In this document: positions 34,788 through 46,667 of the stretch, in pieces
Numbering within the stretch: the first letter of the stretch is position 1
Layout: every line of letters starts with the position of its first letter
Assembly (NCBI GenBank): GCA_021014945.1
Contig: MU266329.1
Span: forward strand, 248,001 to 312,000
Length of the DNA: 64,000 bases
Reading direction: 5' to 3'
Source: Leucogyrophana mollusca
Lineage: Eukaryota; Basidiomycota; Agaricomycetes; Boletales
Position numbers and translations under genes: made by a program
The notes under the pieces: model-generated
Told to the model about the DNA's origin: nothing
Databases searched by the model: none
What the model saw: the letters and a program-made list of their open reading frames with translations, nothing else

Positions 34788-37700
34788 TCAAAATTGAATC
34801 TTTACCTCGCTGTAACCTCTGTAGACTTCTACTTTTATTCCTGACTCGTCCCCCACTGCTGGCACCCCCTCGCCTCCCACCACCCCTCTGATATCCCCTT
34901 GCACTCCATGCACCACGATGGATGAGATGCTGATCTCATTGTTCAGGACGCGAAGCACTATCTCCGCTGCAGTCCTGTCTGCTTGGACAGCATCCACGAC
35001 ACCGCCGCAACCGTCTGAAATGGAAGCAGTCACTGAATGTCCTTCGCCGAGCTCGTAAACATGAAGTTCGATGTCTTGATTCAACGCGTAATCAGGGCGC
35101 CCCATCCCATCTGGCCCTAAGCAAAGGATGCTTCCTGGTCTCACCCAAACCGGTATCTCGTCAAGAGGCACGGTTTCATGGATCCAAACGGGACCTTGCA
35201 CGGTGCGCTCCGGGTGAAAGAACGACGTCCAACGACCGGCAGGAAGATAGTATTCCGTTTCTTCATCCTTCGGCACAAAAACGGGGGCCACAAGCAAGGA
35301 AGGTCCCAACATATACTGCCTATCAAGATAATGCGTCGTCCGGTCTTCGAGGAACTCCAAAAACATTGCCCGAGGTAAAGGGTGGCCCTTGATATGCGCT
35401 TGTATTGCCTTTACGCAGCGTTAGTGGAGAGCGGGCGGCTTAATGGGAGAGATCGTACGTGGGTGTATATGTAAGGCATCAAACGGTGTTTCGCATCGAG
35501 AAATTTCGCCATGGTTTTCGCAGCCTCCTCGCCGTATTGCCAAGGCACTCGATAGGACGATGAACCATGCAAACGCGAGTGTGAAGAGAATAGTCCAAAA
35601 GCAACCCAACGCTGGTAAATTTCGGGCGGCGGATGTCCCTGTCATGGGTGTTACACGGGGAGACAGGGTATATATAGTGAAAAACCGACCTCAAACCCCC
35701 CAATATCGTGCGAAGCAAATGCAAAGCCGGAAACCGTTAGGCTTAATGCACCACGCAAGGCTTCCGCCATAGCTTCAAATGTCGATTCGCAGTCCCCTCC
35801 CCAGTGCTGCAGCGTCGTCAGCACCATCAAGCAGACTATACACTGGATACGTACCACTGGGAATCTGAACAGGCGAACACCATGAATTAGGGCCCGCCAT
35901 TGATGTAACATCGCGCACTCACCGTTGACCGCCAGCAGCGGATGCTCGAGCAAATACTACTGCTTCCCCCTTGCCAAACCTCTTCTCGAGTAAGTTGAAT
36001 ACAAGCTCGTTGTATACAACAGCATACGCATTATGCATTCTCATAGGATCAGACCCATCCTGATATCGGATAGACGCATGTGGGATGCGTTCGCCAAAGT
36101 CGGTCTAGCTCAGTGCCACCATGTCAGTTGCTGACCTGGTCTCACGACAAGCTGTGGACAGACCTTGAAGGTGTCCACTCCGAGATCAAGTAGAGCTGAA
36201 AGCTTGTCAGTGTACCATTTACACGCTGCCGGGTTCGTGACATCAAGTGTGGCAAGCCCAGGTTGCCAAAGGTCCCATTGCCAAGGCGTGCCATCGGTCC
36301 TCTTAATGAAATATCCTTCTTTGACCCCTTCATCGAATATTGGAGATATTTGAGAGATGTAAGGATTGACTAAGTGATGGCCCTGTTAGAGCCACGCAGA
36401 CGGAAAAGGGAAACAAGGCCTACTCCATAAACAAATCTTAACATTGTACTTCTGTTTTATCTCAGTGAGATAGGCCTTGGGATCTGGGAAGTTCTCGGGG
36501 TCGAAGGTGAACGAACACCTGCGAAAATGATCAAAAAAGCAGCTTCCAATGATATTAGGGATACAAACCACTCATATTGCTTCATCCAGAAACAATCCAA
36601 GTGGAAGACGCGAACTGGGCAGTCACGCTCTTTCATGCCTTGAAGAAAGCCGGAAACCGTCGAGCTAGAGTAGGACGTGAGGAAAGACGTCGACAACCAT
36701 AGACCAAAGGTCCAGGCGGGGAGAAGGCTAGCAAACGCCTCCCGTCAATGATGTTCCACTCCGACGCACATCTAAGCACACTCACGCAGGTCGCCCAGTC
36801 ATTCGCGTGTACCGCTCGAGAATCTACAGCAGAGCGCGAGGTGAATATGTGCCACGGGGAAGGTATATGGCTCACGACTCACATCGAGTGGGGTTTTCCC
36901 GTAGATGATGAAGTACTCTAAAGTCTCTCCTGCAACGCTCACTCCAACTCTGCTCACTTTCTCGCTGCCGACTTCTACTTCGACCTCACCAGGATGGTTG
37001 ATGAATACACCGTAGTTGCGGTTCGTTATATAGAATGGAATACATTTGTATGCCTGTTCACTGGACGTCCCACCATCTCGATTCCAGACACTGATCGCCT
37101 GCCCTGCAAGCGAAACACGTCAAGGCTGGGTCAGCATGTGTTCCTTATCGCAGCCAGATGGTCGTACCGTTTTTCACAAATGCTCCAAATTGTTCTCCTA
37201 GGCCATATACGAGTTCTCCGGGAGATATATTGAGCTCAGAGTGTACGTATCGTACAGTTTCGGGTAACGGTGCGGGATTAGGGTTCGAGCTGGGGTCGAG
37301 CGCGAGGCAAGAGCTGTTTGCTGCGGTCCCAAGCGTCCATCGAGAAGGGACGTCAAAGATACCTTGGTGCTTGAATCCAGCAGAAGTAAGAGTCCTTGTT
37401 TGATCCTTGAAAGTGATCGTGTACGGATTCTCAGTGATCTCTGCAGTTAGACCACCAGTGGAAACAGTAGATACGCCTTCTGTTGTGGACAGAGACACAT
37501 TACGTATGGGATCTGCATTTGGGAAGAGTGGGATGGAGGGCAGCTGCTCGTGGTGCCTGAAATGGTCGATACGGACGCCAATGACACCTTCTGTAGGCGA
37601 ATGAACCTTGACACTCAACAGCGGACCTGGCACTCATCTCAAAACATGGGGTGAGGTTATTGTGTGCAACAGACGCACCACCAAGGGTGTCTCCTCGATG

Positions 37701-37826
37701 CCTAATGGGTCGGGTTGCAACCTGTAGATTAAATCCGTCCTCTTCCGGCTTTACTTGAGTAACTTGAAGACCATAGTATGCTTTTACGCCGTGCTTTAGG
37801 AGCCAGAAACCATCGTTGAATTTCAT
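34788..37826 (-). CDS. GH31 glycoside hydrolase, alpha-xylosidase (YicI) type
   Basis: This retaining alpha-glycosidase would release alpha-xylose (or alpha-glucose) from xyloglucan oligosaccharides or similar substrates. The start at 37826 reads [20 protein letters not shown], and [12 protein letters not shown] follows. Next are [52 protein letters not shown] and [20 protein letters not shown]. The nucleophile region is [20 protein letters not shown] (Asp in KTDFGE), the form found in YicI-like alpha-xylosidases. The acid/base region contains [13 protein letters not shown]. No signal peptide is visible, so it is probably intracellular. It ends [10 protein letters not shown] at 34788. It is interrupted by many short introns and divergent from the serine dehydratase gene, 342 bp apart. 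Confidence 0.93.
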
Positions 37827-38168
37827 GGCTACAACGAATGCTTGTGAAGTCGACCAGCACAAGATAACCAGAGGTTTTATACCTTGAGGCGCACTCTATA
37901 GATGGACGCATGACAAGGTCGCCTGTCTGCACGGGCCGCAAAACGGTCCGAAATATCGCCGTTGGTGGTTTTGCGATGAGCAGGGAAGCCACCTGTTCAA
38001 GTTGGCAGGTGAACTTCGCGAACTCAGCAACGAACCATCGTCACTCATTGTCACTCACCTAGTCGACCCACACGATCATCAATCATCACGTGTCACATGG
38101 AATTGACTTGACTTTGACTCGCCTCGCTTAGAGGCTTATCGCCCCACCCTTTGCTCAAACTCTTAAAT
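37827..38168. promoter_or_regulatory. Divergent promoter interval (GH31 / serine dehydratase)
   Basis: 342 bp between opposite starts. ATCACGTGTCACATG near 38086 contains a CACGTG core. The interval also holds a TGACTTTGACTCG stretch. No coding block. Confidence 0.4.
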
Positions 38169-39648
38169 ATGTCCTCAGAAGGATCCTGTATCGCCCCTCT
38201 CTGGGTCGAAACACCACTGATCTACTCCCATTACATCTCGGACTATCTGGGATGTTCGGCGTACCTTAAACTTGAGGTACGTGAAAGCGTGCTGCACGAT
38301 TTCGATTCAGTGGCAAAAATACGAACTCATATGATTTGAACGTACCCGGTGATCTCCTTCATTCACGCCCACATCGTCCCCAGAACATCCAAACAGCTCA
38401 ATCATTTAAATACCGCGGAATATCGTATTTTATACAGAATGTCAAGAAGAAGTACGGGCCATCCGTGCGCCTGCTGGCGGCCTCAGGAGGGAACGCTGGG
38501 TTTGCAGCAGCTGTCGCTGCACGAGCTCTCGATCTCGACTGTACTATATACCTCCCGAGCATTGCGAGCGAAGGGGTGCGGCAGCTGCTTCGGAAGCAAG
38601 GCGCGAAAGTGATTGTGGCGGGGGATGTGTATTCCGAAACGGTACTGGCATTGAAGCAGGCTTTGAGAGACGATCCGAATGCGTGCGTACGGCATTCTTG
38701 TCCTTAATTTTTATTGCCATGGCCTATCAGCACTTCTCAGGGTTTTGGTGCCCGCATATGAAGATCCGGAGTTGTGGGAGGGCCATGGGTCAATGATAAA
38801 GGAAATCATGGCGCAGCTCGGTAAGAAGCCGGATGCGATTTTCTGCAACGTGGGTGGGGGCGGGTTATTAGGCGGGATTATGGTTGGATGTCAAGCTGTA
38901 GGCTGGGGTGACGGTGAGTGCCTAACTAGAGCAGCGTTAGTCGGGCTAGGGATGAATCAAATCACCTTAGTCCCAGTGGTCGCACTCGAAACTCATGGTT
39001 CCAATTGCTTCTACCATTCCATTTCCCTTAACACTAATGGTTTCACGGCCAAGCCTCCGACCCAGCCACTCGAGCAGCCTGAAGGTGCCCCATATGATGT
39101 CAAGACAGACCCAGAGCACAATGTGGCTATCGCATACATGCATAAGCTCACATCACGTGCTTCCTCCCTTGGTGCAACATCCCCCGCGGCAGGCGTAGTA
39201 AGGAAGGCTTTGGATCGAAGTGGCGGTATCAGGTGTGTGTGTATATCGGATGAGATGGCCATGTGGACCGCAAAAGCCTTCGGTGGTACGTCGTTTCAGC
39301 ATAAGGCGGGGGTAGGCATTGGAAAGTAGCTAACCGTGAACACGCTCGGTCTCCACAGAGGATCACAAGTTCTTGATCGAATTAGCATGCGCCGCAACGC
39401 TCGCCGCCGGTTATAATCGCGAGCTGTTCTCGCATATCCTCGCTGCCGGCAAACCCTGGGAGACTTCACCCACAGCATCGGCAGTGCAGCAGGAGAAGCC
39501 GAAGACGGTGGTATTCATCGTTTGTGGTGGCATCAAGGTCTCCTTCGATGATTTAGGCGAACATCAAGAACTGGTACAAGCTTCGGCGCAACTAGAGGAC
39601 GGATGGCCGATAACATGCAATGGGGTGACATTCAGCGTACCAAAGTGA
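38169..39648 (+). CDS. L-serine dehydratase, PLP-dependent (Cha1/SDS type)
   Basis: This enzyme converts L-serine to pyruvate and ammonia (threonine to 2-oxobutyrate). The start is MSSEGSCIAPLWVETPLIYS at 38169. The PLP-lysine block is AQSFKYRGISYF (SFKxRG motif). Then come RLLAASGGNAGFAAAVAARA (phosphate/SGGNAG loop), CTIYLPSIASEGVRQLLRKQ and DAIFCNVGGGGLLGGIMVGC, the glycine-rich cofactor phosphate loop. Later blocks are VVALETHGSNCFYHSISLN and ASSLGATSPAAGVVRKALDR. It ends PITCNGVTFSVPK at 39648. Introns lie near 38275-38380, 38685-38740, 38910-38970 and 39290-39358. Fold-type II PLP enzyme, full length (~360 residues). Confidence 0.93.
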
Positions 39649-39875
39649 ATTGCAGGTGCAGCAAGGCGTGAGCAGGGAGGGGGGAAATGCGGAATGAACA
39701 GATGATAGTATACAAGTCGTGATTTCGCGGTAGATATCCGATGACGAACTCTTGTAACAAAATTCCTTTTGCTTTTGTCTTGTGACGCGGGCGAAAATGC
39801 GTCACAATAGGAAGACCCGACGTGAATGCAGATACTCACCTGTGACTTGACATACGTAAACCGTCGACTCACTGA

Positions 39876-40293
39876 CTACCACCACGATTTAAACCACCCC
39901 TTCGTATTTTCTGATTGGGTGGTAGCCTGGAGATGCTCTTTCTCCCGCTCCATTCTCCGTGCCAGTTTTTCCGCTTTTATGCGAGCAAGCTCATCTCGAA
40001 TAGCACTTTGGTCTGTTGGAATGCGCTGCATAATATTAGGTCAGGATAACGCGTCAAGAAACAGCAGGCACGAAGACTCACACTATAGGTTCGCTCGTCT
40101 GGAGGGAATAGACGGTCCTTGTACTGTTGAGACCCATGAGCCGTCATTTCAAACCAGCGGTCCGAAACCCCAAGGTACTCACAGGAAGGACATGGTCGCG
40201 GTACCATTGAGGATCACCAAAGTGTAAAAGCGCGACGACGGGTACGAAGAGATATAATCCAAACTTGAAAACCTCCAGATTCGGACCAGCCAT
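39876..40293 (-). CDS. PET100: Pet100 family cytochrome c oxidase assembly protein
   Basis: A small inner-membrane chaperone needed to assemble complex IV. The minus strand starts MAGPNLEVFKFGLYLFVPVV at 40293; the hydrophobic segment continues ALLHFGDPQWYRDHVLP, the hallmark of the family (one TM helix followed by a YRDHVLP-type motif). After introns it continues YKDRLFPPDERTYSRIPTDQ, then SAIRDELARIKAEKLARR, a basic amphipathic helix, and ends WFKSWW at 39876-39878. Roughly 95 residues, right for the family. Two or three introns. Confidence 0.88.
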
Positions 40294-40619
40294 GTTGAAT
40301 TCCTACAACGCACAATTTGGAATGTAAGTGAGGGACAAGTGGAGGGCGCTTGTCGCCAATACGTCACGGAAATTGCCGTGGCCTCTATTATACAATTTGC
40401 GATGAATCATGACATGAATACATATAGTCACGTGTTTTACTCTGCGACGTGGTGAACTCCTCAACACTGTTTCGCATAAGTCCCGGAAGGCTTTGAACCA
40501 GACCCCTCATCCATCTTCCCGACACTCGCGTGGGTGTTGCTTTTGTGGTTGTGAGTTCCAAGCAAGTCAAGTGCGTGAGACGCGGAGGAGCGATCCACCA
40601 GATCATGCGTGATCTCAAC
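40294..40619. other. Interval between Pet100 promoter side and GAD 3' end
   Basis: Minus-strand PET100 should be promoted from here; GTCACGTG is present at 40427-40434. No coding block. Confidence 0.4.
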
Positions 40620-42581
40620 CTAGATAGACGTGCATGAGACATCATGGCGCAGTGGAGAAACACGACGGCGTACTATATCAGTAACAAGTCGATCGACAAG
40701 CTAGAATAGTCCCGATCCATTAGCATGATAGGGATGTAGTAAGTATCATGGTCTACCCACCGCTTCTGACATGTTCTCACGGACGACGACTCGCAGGATC
40801 TGGACATTTTCAAGGTCTGGCGCAAGCTCGTAATTGGGGACAATCCTAAGTTGTTAAGTAGCTGACGTGTCAGCCAGTATCACTTGACCACAGGCAAAAC
40901 AACCGACTCACCAGCCTTTGGAGCGCAAGAGCGTCTGGATCCACTTTTGCTGGATCTCGGGATTCTGTTCTTTAAAATCGTCCGAGAAGCGGAATGACAC
41001 AACCGGGAGGCCATCCTCGTAGTACTCCGGGCTTTCCTCATCAGGACCGGCCAGCGCCCTGGCACCCTTTAAGAGTGCGCCTCCTTCTTTAGGCCTGTGA
41101 ATGTCGCTCAAAACGGTGTACCATCCTGATCTCTCCAGGGCGCGACTCAAAAGCCGTGCGTTCTTCAGGTCGTCCAAGGCGACGGCGCGGTATCCCTCAA
41201 AGCCAAGGTGAACGAAATTGAAGTATTGCGCAATGATGGGGGCAGCTGGCCGCGAGAAGTTGAGCGAGAACGAATACTCGACTGAGCCAAGGTAGTGCAG
41301 TTCAAAGATGAGGTCTTTGGGTAAATACTCTTTCGATCGCCAGATAACCCAGCCTACGCCGACGTATGCCAGCCCAAATTTGTGACCCGAGGCGTTGATA
41401 GAGACAACGCGGGGCAGCTTGAAATCCCACAGCAGCTTCGGAGACGCGAAGGGCGCGACGAATGCGCCCGATGCTCCGTCCACTGTCCAGACATGTCAAT
41501 ATGGCTGATATATGACCCGGGAGCAGACTTACCATGAATGGGCACGTTGTGGCCTGTCTTTTCCTGGTACTGATCAAGGAGGTCCGACATCTCCTTAACC
41601 GGCTCATAATGGCCAGTGTAGGTGCTGCCAAGAATGACATATACACCGATAGTGTTTTCGTCGACATACTCCATCGCTTTCTTGGGATCGAGCCTGTACT
41701 TGCTTTCGACGCTAACAGGGACGAGGCGACACTCCACTTCGAAGTACCGAGCGAATTTCTCGAGTGCTACCTGCGCATTGGCGCCCATCACAATGTTAGG
41801 GCCTGGCTCATGGATGGATTTTCCAGCGGCCTTGCGGCGTTCCTGCCAAAGTCTTTTCATGGCAAGACCACCGAGTTGAATTGCCTCAGAAGAACCCGTA
41901 GTAGCTGTCCCGATTGCCTGGTGGGAAGATGGCGCGTGCCAAAGGTCGGCAAGAATGGATATGCCTGTACGTGGTTGAGAAATGAGCGATTGTCACAACG
42001 TATGGTACTCACAACGAGTATGAATGAGTTCTGAAAGAAGATATCAACGCGCGAAAGAATTTGAGCCTTAAGACTACTGACGCGTCATGGGGTACTCGTC
42101 TTGATCAATCAGATTCTTCGACATATTTTCCATCATAAGTTTGTTGGCCGGCTCGGGCATCCACGTATGGACAAAGGATGCAAGGCTAAATAGGACCTTC
42201 TGATGAGAGACGGACTCGGAGCCAAGACGATAATTGCCACGAACTTGAGACTGGGAGAACCATCGAGACTGAGCTCGTCGTGAATGAGCTGGTAAGCAGA
42301 CTCAGCATCGGTCCCCTTGGACGGCATATGGTATTTGGGAATTGAGGCGGTCCCATAGCGAGCGCCATAAGGATGGGACATTTTGTTGACATCCGTATGG
42401 GTCAAGGAGTGGTGATGATGTTTTTTGTCCTATTAGCGGCAAAGTCAAAACCCGGCAAGTGTTTAGTCGATGTCGACAGACCTGCGACTCTTGAATAAGC
42501 CTGTCGGGGTTGATGTGCTAAGGATACATGAGATAAAGGCGACGATGAAACAAGGGAGACACTTGCCTTTGAGAGAGCCAT
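40620..42581 (-). CDS. GAD1: Glutamate decarboxylase
   Basis: This PLP enzyme makes GABA from glutamate, the first step of the GABA shunt. The start at 42581 gives MALSK, then after a GC-AG intron [12 protein letters not shown], then after another intron [20 protein letters not shown]. Core blocks are [40 protein letters not shown] and [17 protein letters not shown]. The active-site lysine lies in [20 protein letters not shown], and [20 protein letters not shown] follows. The C-terminal domain contains [20 protein letters not shown] and ends DVSCTSI (stop 40620-40622). About 530 residues in eight or so exons. A His run sits near the N-terminus. Substrate is inferred from family motifs. Confidence 0.95.
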
Positions 42582-43894
42582 GGTTGTATGTGGTGGAGGG
42601 GATAGAAGGGAAAGGGTAAGGGGTAGTTTTTGTTCCTGTAGCCATTATATAGATTTCTGAGGGGGGACAAGGATACGAGAGGATACGAGCCATGACGTCG
42701 AGCCAATCGAAAATAGAACATGTCAATAAACTGGAGATTATGTAATATTCACGGGGGGTGTATTTTTGACAAGTGATATGCACCCAGTCGCCGCTGTGGA
42801 GAACTATCACTGGGGTGAGCGTGCTTTGTTGCCAGCGCAGAAGATCGAGATGAAGTCCCGGTTTCCATATGTCAAGAATAGATTCGCATGCAGAGCTCGC
42901 AATCCCCACCTTCTTGCATCGCGTTACGGAGTTTTTGGGTTCCTCCGCAGTTGATGGATCCTGGCGCTGGGCGAACGTTGCCTTGGAGGCTGGACCAGGC
43001 CAGCACCAATAATATCACGTTCGTCCGCTCTTTCTACCTCGTTGCAACCAAACCTTCAGCGCTCCACTATGAGTTTGGTCAGGCGATTGATTTAGATGCT
43101 GATGAGGGGAAGTTGGGCCTGGGATGTCATCGCTCCAAACACTCGCGGCGTTTCATACTTGTACCGCGTCCAGGGCAACCTCAAATTTGTTTCCGTTCGA
43201 GATTCTAGAATGATGTATATTGTTTACTGGACTGATCTCAGCGTTTCAGGAACAGGGTTAGAGTGCACACTCACATGCAGCTGGCAAAGCATTTCAAAGT
43301 GCCTCATGTGGAAGACCTCAGTCTGAACAAAAGTGCCGACACTTCATCAGGCGGGTCTGTCTGGCGTCACCGATGGACGGTGAGGCCATCGAATATCGAA
43401 GCTCGAAGTGTGATGGTTTCAAGCGTATCCGATGATACAGCATCACCGCTGAGCCAAAGCATGAGACGCAGATTCCACGCAATTGTGAATATCACAACGC
43501 ACTTTTCGTGTGATCATGGACTGGGGGCTTGTGGGAAGGGCGACCATGAGCCGTAGCTTAGGTCCATGGTGAAAATCGTTAAATATATAATCCTTGGGTG
43601 AAGGTCAAGTGGCTGTTGCTTAACCACGCACGGACAGATGTCGTTCAGCGAGTAGAGTCACCGACGCGCCAAAGGTGCCAAAGGGCCGGGGCACCCGTCT
43701 GTGCCAAACAGACACAAATCCAACGAACGCGTCCAAGGTGTTAAGCGAGTGGCCAATAAGTAGCCAAGGATCTGTTTGTAATCGCACTTACCTGAGCTAC
43801 AACTCAAGTCCAGTGAGCAGCAGGTTTACCTTTGCCTTTCACTCCTTGGCAGAATGCCTGATCCAATGTAAGTCGTGTTTCGTGGCCCGGGGCA
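42582..43894. other. Large gap between GAD and DNA polymerase delta subunit
   Basis: 1.3 kb. The first ~100 bp is the GAD promoter. From about 42950 to 43550 there are several open plus-strand stretches, such as GVSYLYRVQGNLKFVSVRDS (about 43150-43210), that look protein-like but I could not join them into a recognised product. They may be a decayed gene, an unrecognised intron-rich gene or chance. Confidence 0.35.
42644..42651 (-). promoter_or_regulatory. TATA box of glutamate decarboxylase
   Basis: Reads TATATAAT on the minus strand, about 63-70 bp upstream of the ATG at 42581. Confidence 0.55.
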
Positions 43895-45691
43895 ATGAAC
43901 TATCTTTTAATAGAGGTCAGACCGATCCTTTCGCCACCTCTGACACGGTGCACGACTGTCCTTCTCTCGCCGACAACGAACACACCTTCATATCTCATTG
44001 ACGCAAAAAACAAATCATACAAACACCAGTACGCAAATATATATTTTACACGGCTGACAATGCTCCGGCGGTCAGTCGAGGAGCGGGCAAAGGAGAGATG
44101 GAAAGGCCTTTCGGGTTCGTGACGCGCCCCTGATCACAGGTTCCCCTTGATCTTACTCGACCGTCCTTTCAACACAGGGGACCCTGTTTATGTACGACGT
44201 GTTCTAGATGTTATCAAATCTCAGCTCTGCTGGATCTTAGGAACAATATACATGGATATGCCACTGAAAGCAAATGTCTTGGAGGATATCGGCAGAGACG
44301 TGTGTTTGTGCTTCTTCTCTTCCGCAACATTTGGCTCATGACATTTCATAGCATTCAATACCTGCACCACCTCCCCGTGACAAGATTTTCTCTGATGAAG
44401 ACAGCATAATGCTGGAGGACGAGTCCGGCCGTATCCAACTTGTCGGTGAAAAGGTCACCACGGCACGTCTTGTCACTGGAGTCATCATCGCCGCTCTTGG
44501 AGTGGAGACACCGAATGGCGAATTCGAAGTCATAGATCTGTGTACAGCTGGTCTCGCTCCATTTGCCGAAGGAAATGCAGAAGCAGATGCTATGGATGTG
44601 GATGGTCAGTGGGGTTCGCGTTAACATGTTGGCGTCATTTGATAATTCACAGATACGAGCCCCTCATCTTCAACGGACGAGCATATCGCCGTGGTATCAG
44701 GCCTGTCCATTGGGGCTTCCTCTCCTGCAGATGCCCAGATACAGATGCTAGTCGAATTTCTTGCTGGGGAAGTCGGTGGGCCGGAAGACCAAAAACTCGC
44801 CGCGCAAATTTCGCGGCTGATCATAGCCGGGAATTCGCTGTCGTCCGTCATTACCAGCGAAAACGGAGAGGATGAAGAGGAAAGAAAGCCCGTAAGCTCC
44901 CACTATCGTTAGTTGGGATGAAGTAAAGCCTTATACTCTTTCAGCGACGCTTTGGTGCTGCGCCTCAGGTCAACTTTTCGCCTCATCCCAATATTGCGCT
45001 GTCAGCCCACCTGCAAGATCTGGCCTCCGTTTTGCCGATACATATCCTACCTGGGGCTGATGATCCCTCCGGTGCCATCCTCCCTCAGCAGCCGTTTCCG
45101 CGGGCAATGTTCGGAGGGGCAGCTGGGTTTGAGACATTCCACTGCGAATCAAATCCCGCCTGGCTTCGTGTAGGTAGCGGAGACGAGGGTGCCGAGTTAC
45201 CTGATGCTTCCGAGGGAGAAGTTTCTACCTTGCCATCTACTCGCCCCCGAATTACTCGCAGTCTACTGGTTACCTCGGGACAACCAGTCCTTGATATGTA
45301 CAAGTACCTCCCAACTCCACCCTCAACACTGGTATCCATCGCTGCATCAACTCTACAGTGGCGACATGTCGCCCCCACCGCTCCCGATACTTTATGGTGT
45401 CACCCATATCGCGAGCGCGACCCGTTCGTCCTGCGAGAAACTCCTGACTTGTATCTTGTGGGTGGGATGCCCCAATTTGGCACGGGAATTGTGGCGGATG
45501 AACCGAAAAAGGCTGGAAGACGATGTAGGATTGTCCTTGTCCCCAGTTTCGCGGAATCAGGAGTCCTGGTATTGGTGAACCTCCGGACCCTTGGCGTGCA
45601 GCGGGTTAACTTTGGTGTGGAGGGTATGAGCACTGGCGATGGAGGGCAGGTAGATCTGGATGGGAAAGCATTGGCCATGGAGGAAGGATAG
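43895..45691 (+). CDS. POLD2: DNA polymerase delta small (B) subunit
   Basis: This is the essential non-catalytic subunit that links Pol3 to the other polymerase delta subunits. The N-terminal OB-fold region reads SYLIDAKNKSYKHQYANIYF, then TRLTMLRRSVEERAKERW. After an intron it continues SQLCWILGTIYMDMPLKANV, VLEDIGRD, KIFSDEDSIMLEDESGRIQL and VGEKVTTARLVTGVIIAALG. The inactive phosphoesterase domain carries VEFLAGEVGGPEDQKLAAQI, the SRLIIAGNSLSS motif, LASVLPIHILPGADDPSGAI and a FPRAMFG motif. It ends GKALAMEEG, stop 45689-45691. The start ATG at 43895 is the nearest in frame; an upstream start is possible. It also carries DEDTSPSSTDEHIAVVSGLS, typical for the family. Five or more introns. 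Confidence 0.93.
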
Positions 45692-46013
45692 CGTCCGCGG
45701 AGGGACGCTGGAAATGTTGTGTGGTGAGGAACAGATTCATACGCTTGAGAACGTACTTATTCTCTCTCCTACACCTTGTAAGCAAGGACCAGTGATTGAC
45801 GTGACTCGTCAGATTCAGAAACTACCGCCACGTGTTGGCACGTCATTGTATAGTTACATTCCCTCATCGCTCCGTCCTTTATCCTGCAACATATCCCTCA
45901 GAGCTTCTGAAGGTCAAGGTGTGCTGACACCGCGGAATACGTCTAAGCCAAAAATTGCACTTGCAAGTGTGAACGACACGCCACCGGATGTATACTATCC
46001 AGGTCAACGGTAA
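45692..46013 (+). other. Open reading stretch after the polymerase gene, unassigned
   Basis: One plus-strand frame stays open from 45660 to 46013 (about 117 codons), overlapping the end of the polymerase gene in another frame. It contains VIDVTRQIQKLPPRVGTSLY but no domain I recognise. It may be 3' UTR or a remnant. Confidence 0.25.
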
Positions 46014-46354
46014 TCGATAGGGCCTTTTGTGTGGCGATCTTTCCTTTTTGTGCTGATTTGTAGGTCCACCTGTTTGTTGATCATCTGCTTTGGTTCATTT
46101 CTGTGGAGAATTTGGTGGAGAGAAGTTGCTGCTGCCGCCGTATTTTAGGCATATCAATCGATATCACAGCTCTGGATCACATTCTTTCGGTTGTGACCTG
46201 TTGTTGCTCGCCCCGGAAATCAAGTATGTCTTTGAGATACAACCGCCTTTGTCCACGCCACGCTGACGAGGTGTGGCCCAGCTTTAGAACAATACCACGA
46301 GGCTTGTCCGGAGTGGCACACCTGCTTTGACCTTGCTTTGACCTGTGTGTAGGG

Positions 46355-46362
46355 TATAAAAG
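46355..46362 (+). promoter_or_regulatory. Orphan TATA box with upstream direct repeats
   Basis: TATAAAAG is preceded by two copies of TGCTTTGACC (46323-46332 and 46334-46343). It is followed by a long CT-rich stretch at 46385-46430, the pattern of strong fungal core promoters. No recognised gene follows on the plus strand. Confidence 0.5.
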
Positions 46363-46488
46363 GGGCACTAATGAACTTGTTTCAACTCAGCTTTCTTTCT
46401 TTCCCTCTCTCCCTTCCCTTCGTCTCCTCTTCATATAATCCGTTGTGGATTACGCTTGGTTGTATGCTTTGCACGATATGCGTGGTCT

Positions 46489-46667
46489 GTGGCGTGCAAG
46501 ACCAGCAACCTTGCGCCACTATTGTTTGTTATCCAACATCGTCGAGCGAAGGGCCTCGCTAGCCTGTGCTCGTAACGTTCATGGACACCGACACGCGACC
46601 GATCTATCGCGGGCGTCGTGTGTGCATGGGCCCGGTGGCGTTGCAAGACCTGCAACCTTGACGCCAC
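46489..46667. repeat. Two related stem-loop repeats
   Basis: Copy A (46489-46519) starts GTGGCGTGCAAG and ends TTGCGCCAC; copy B (46635-46667) starts GTGGCGTTGCAAG and ends TTGACGCCAC. Each has GTGGCG/CGCCAC outer arms, and an inner TTGCA/TGCAA pairing in copy B. About 146 bp apart. Confidence 0.7.

Noticed and set aside
46371..46562. 63-codon ORF with a signal-peptide-like start
   Set aside because: Its ATG lies only 9 bp after the TATA box, so it would be upstream of the likely transcription start.
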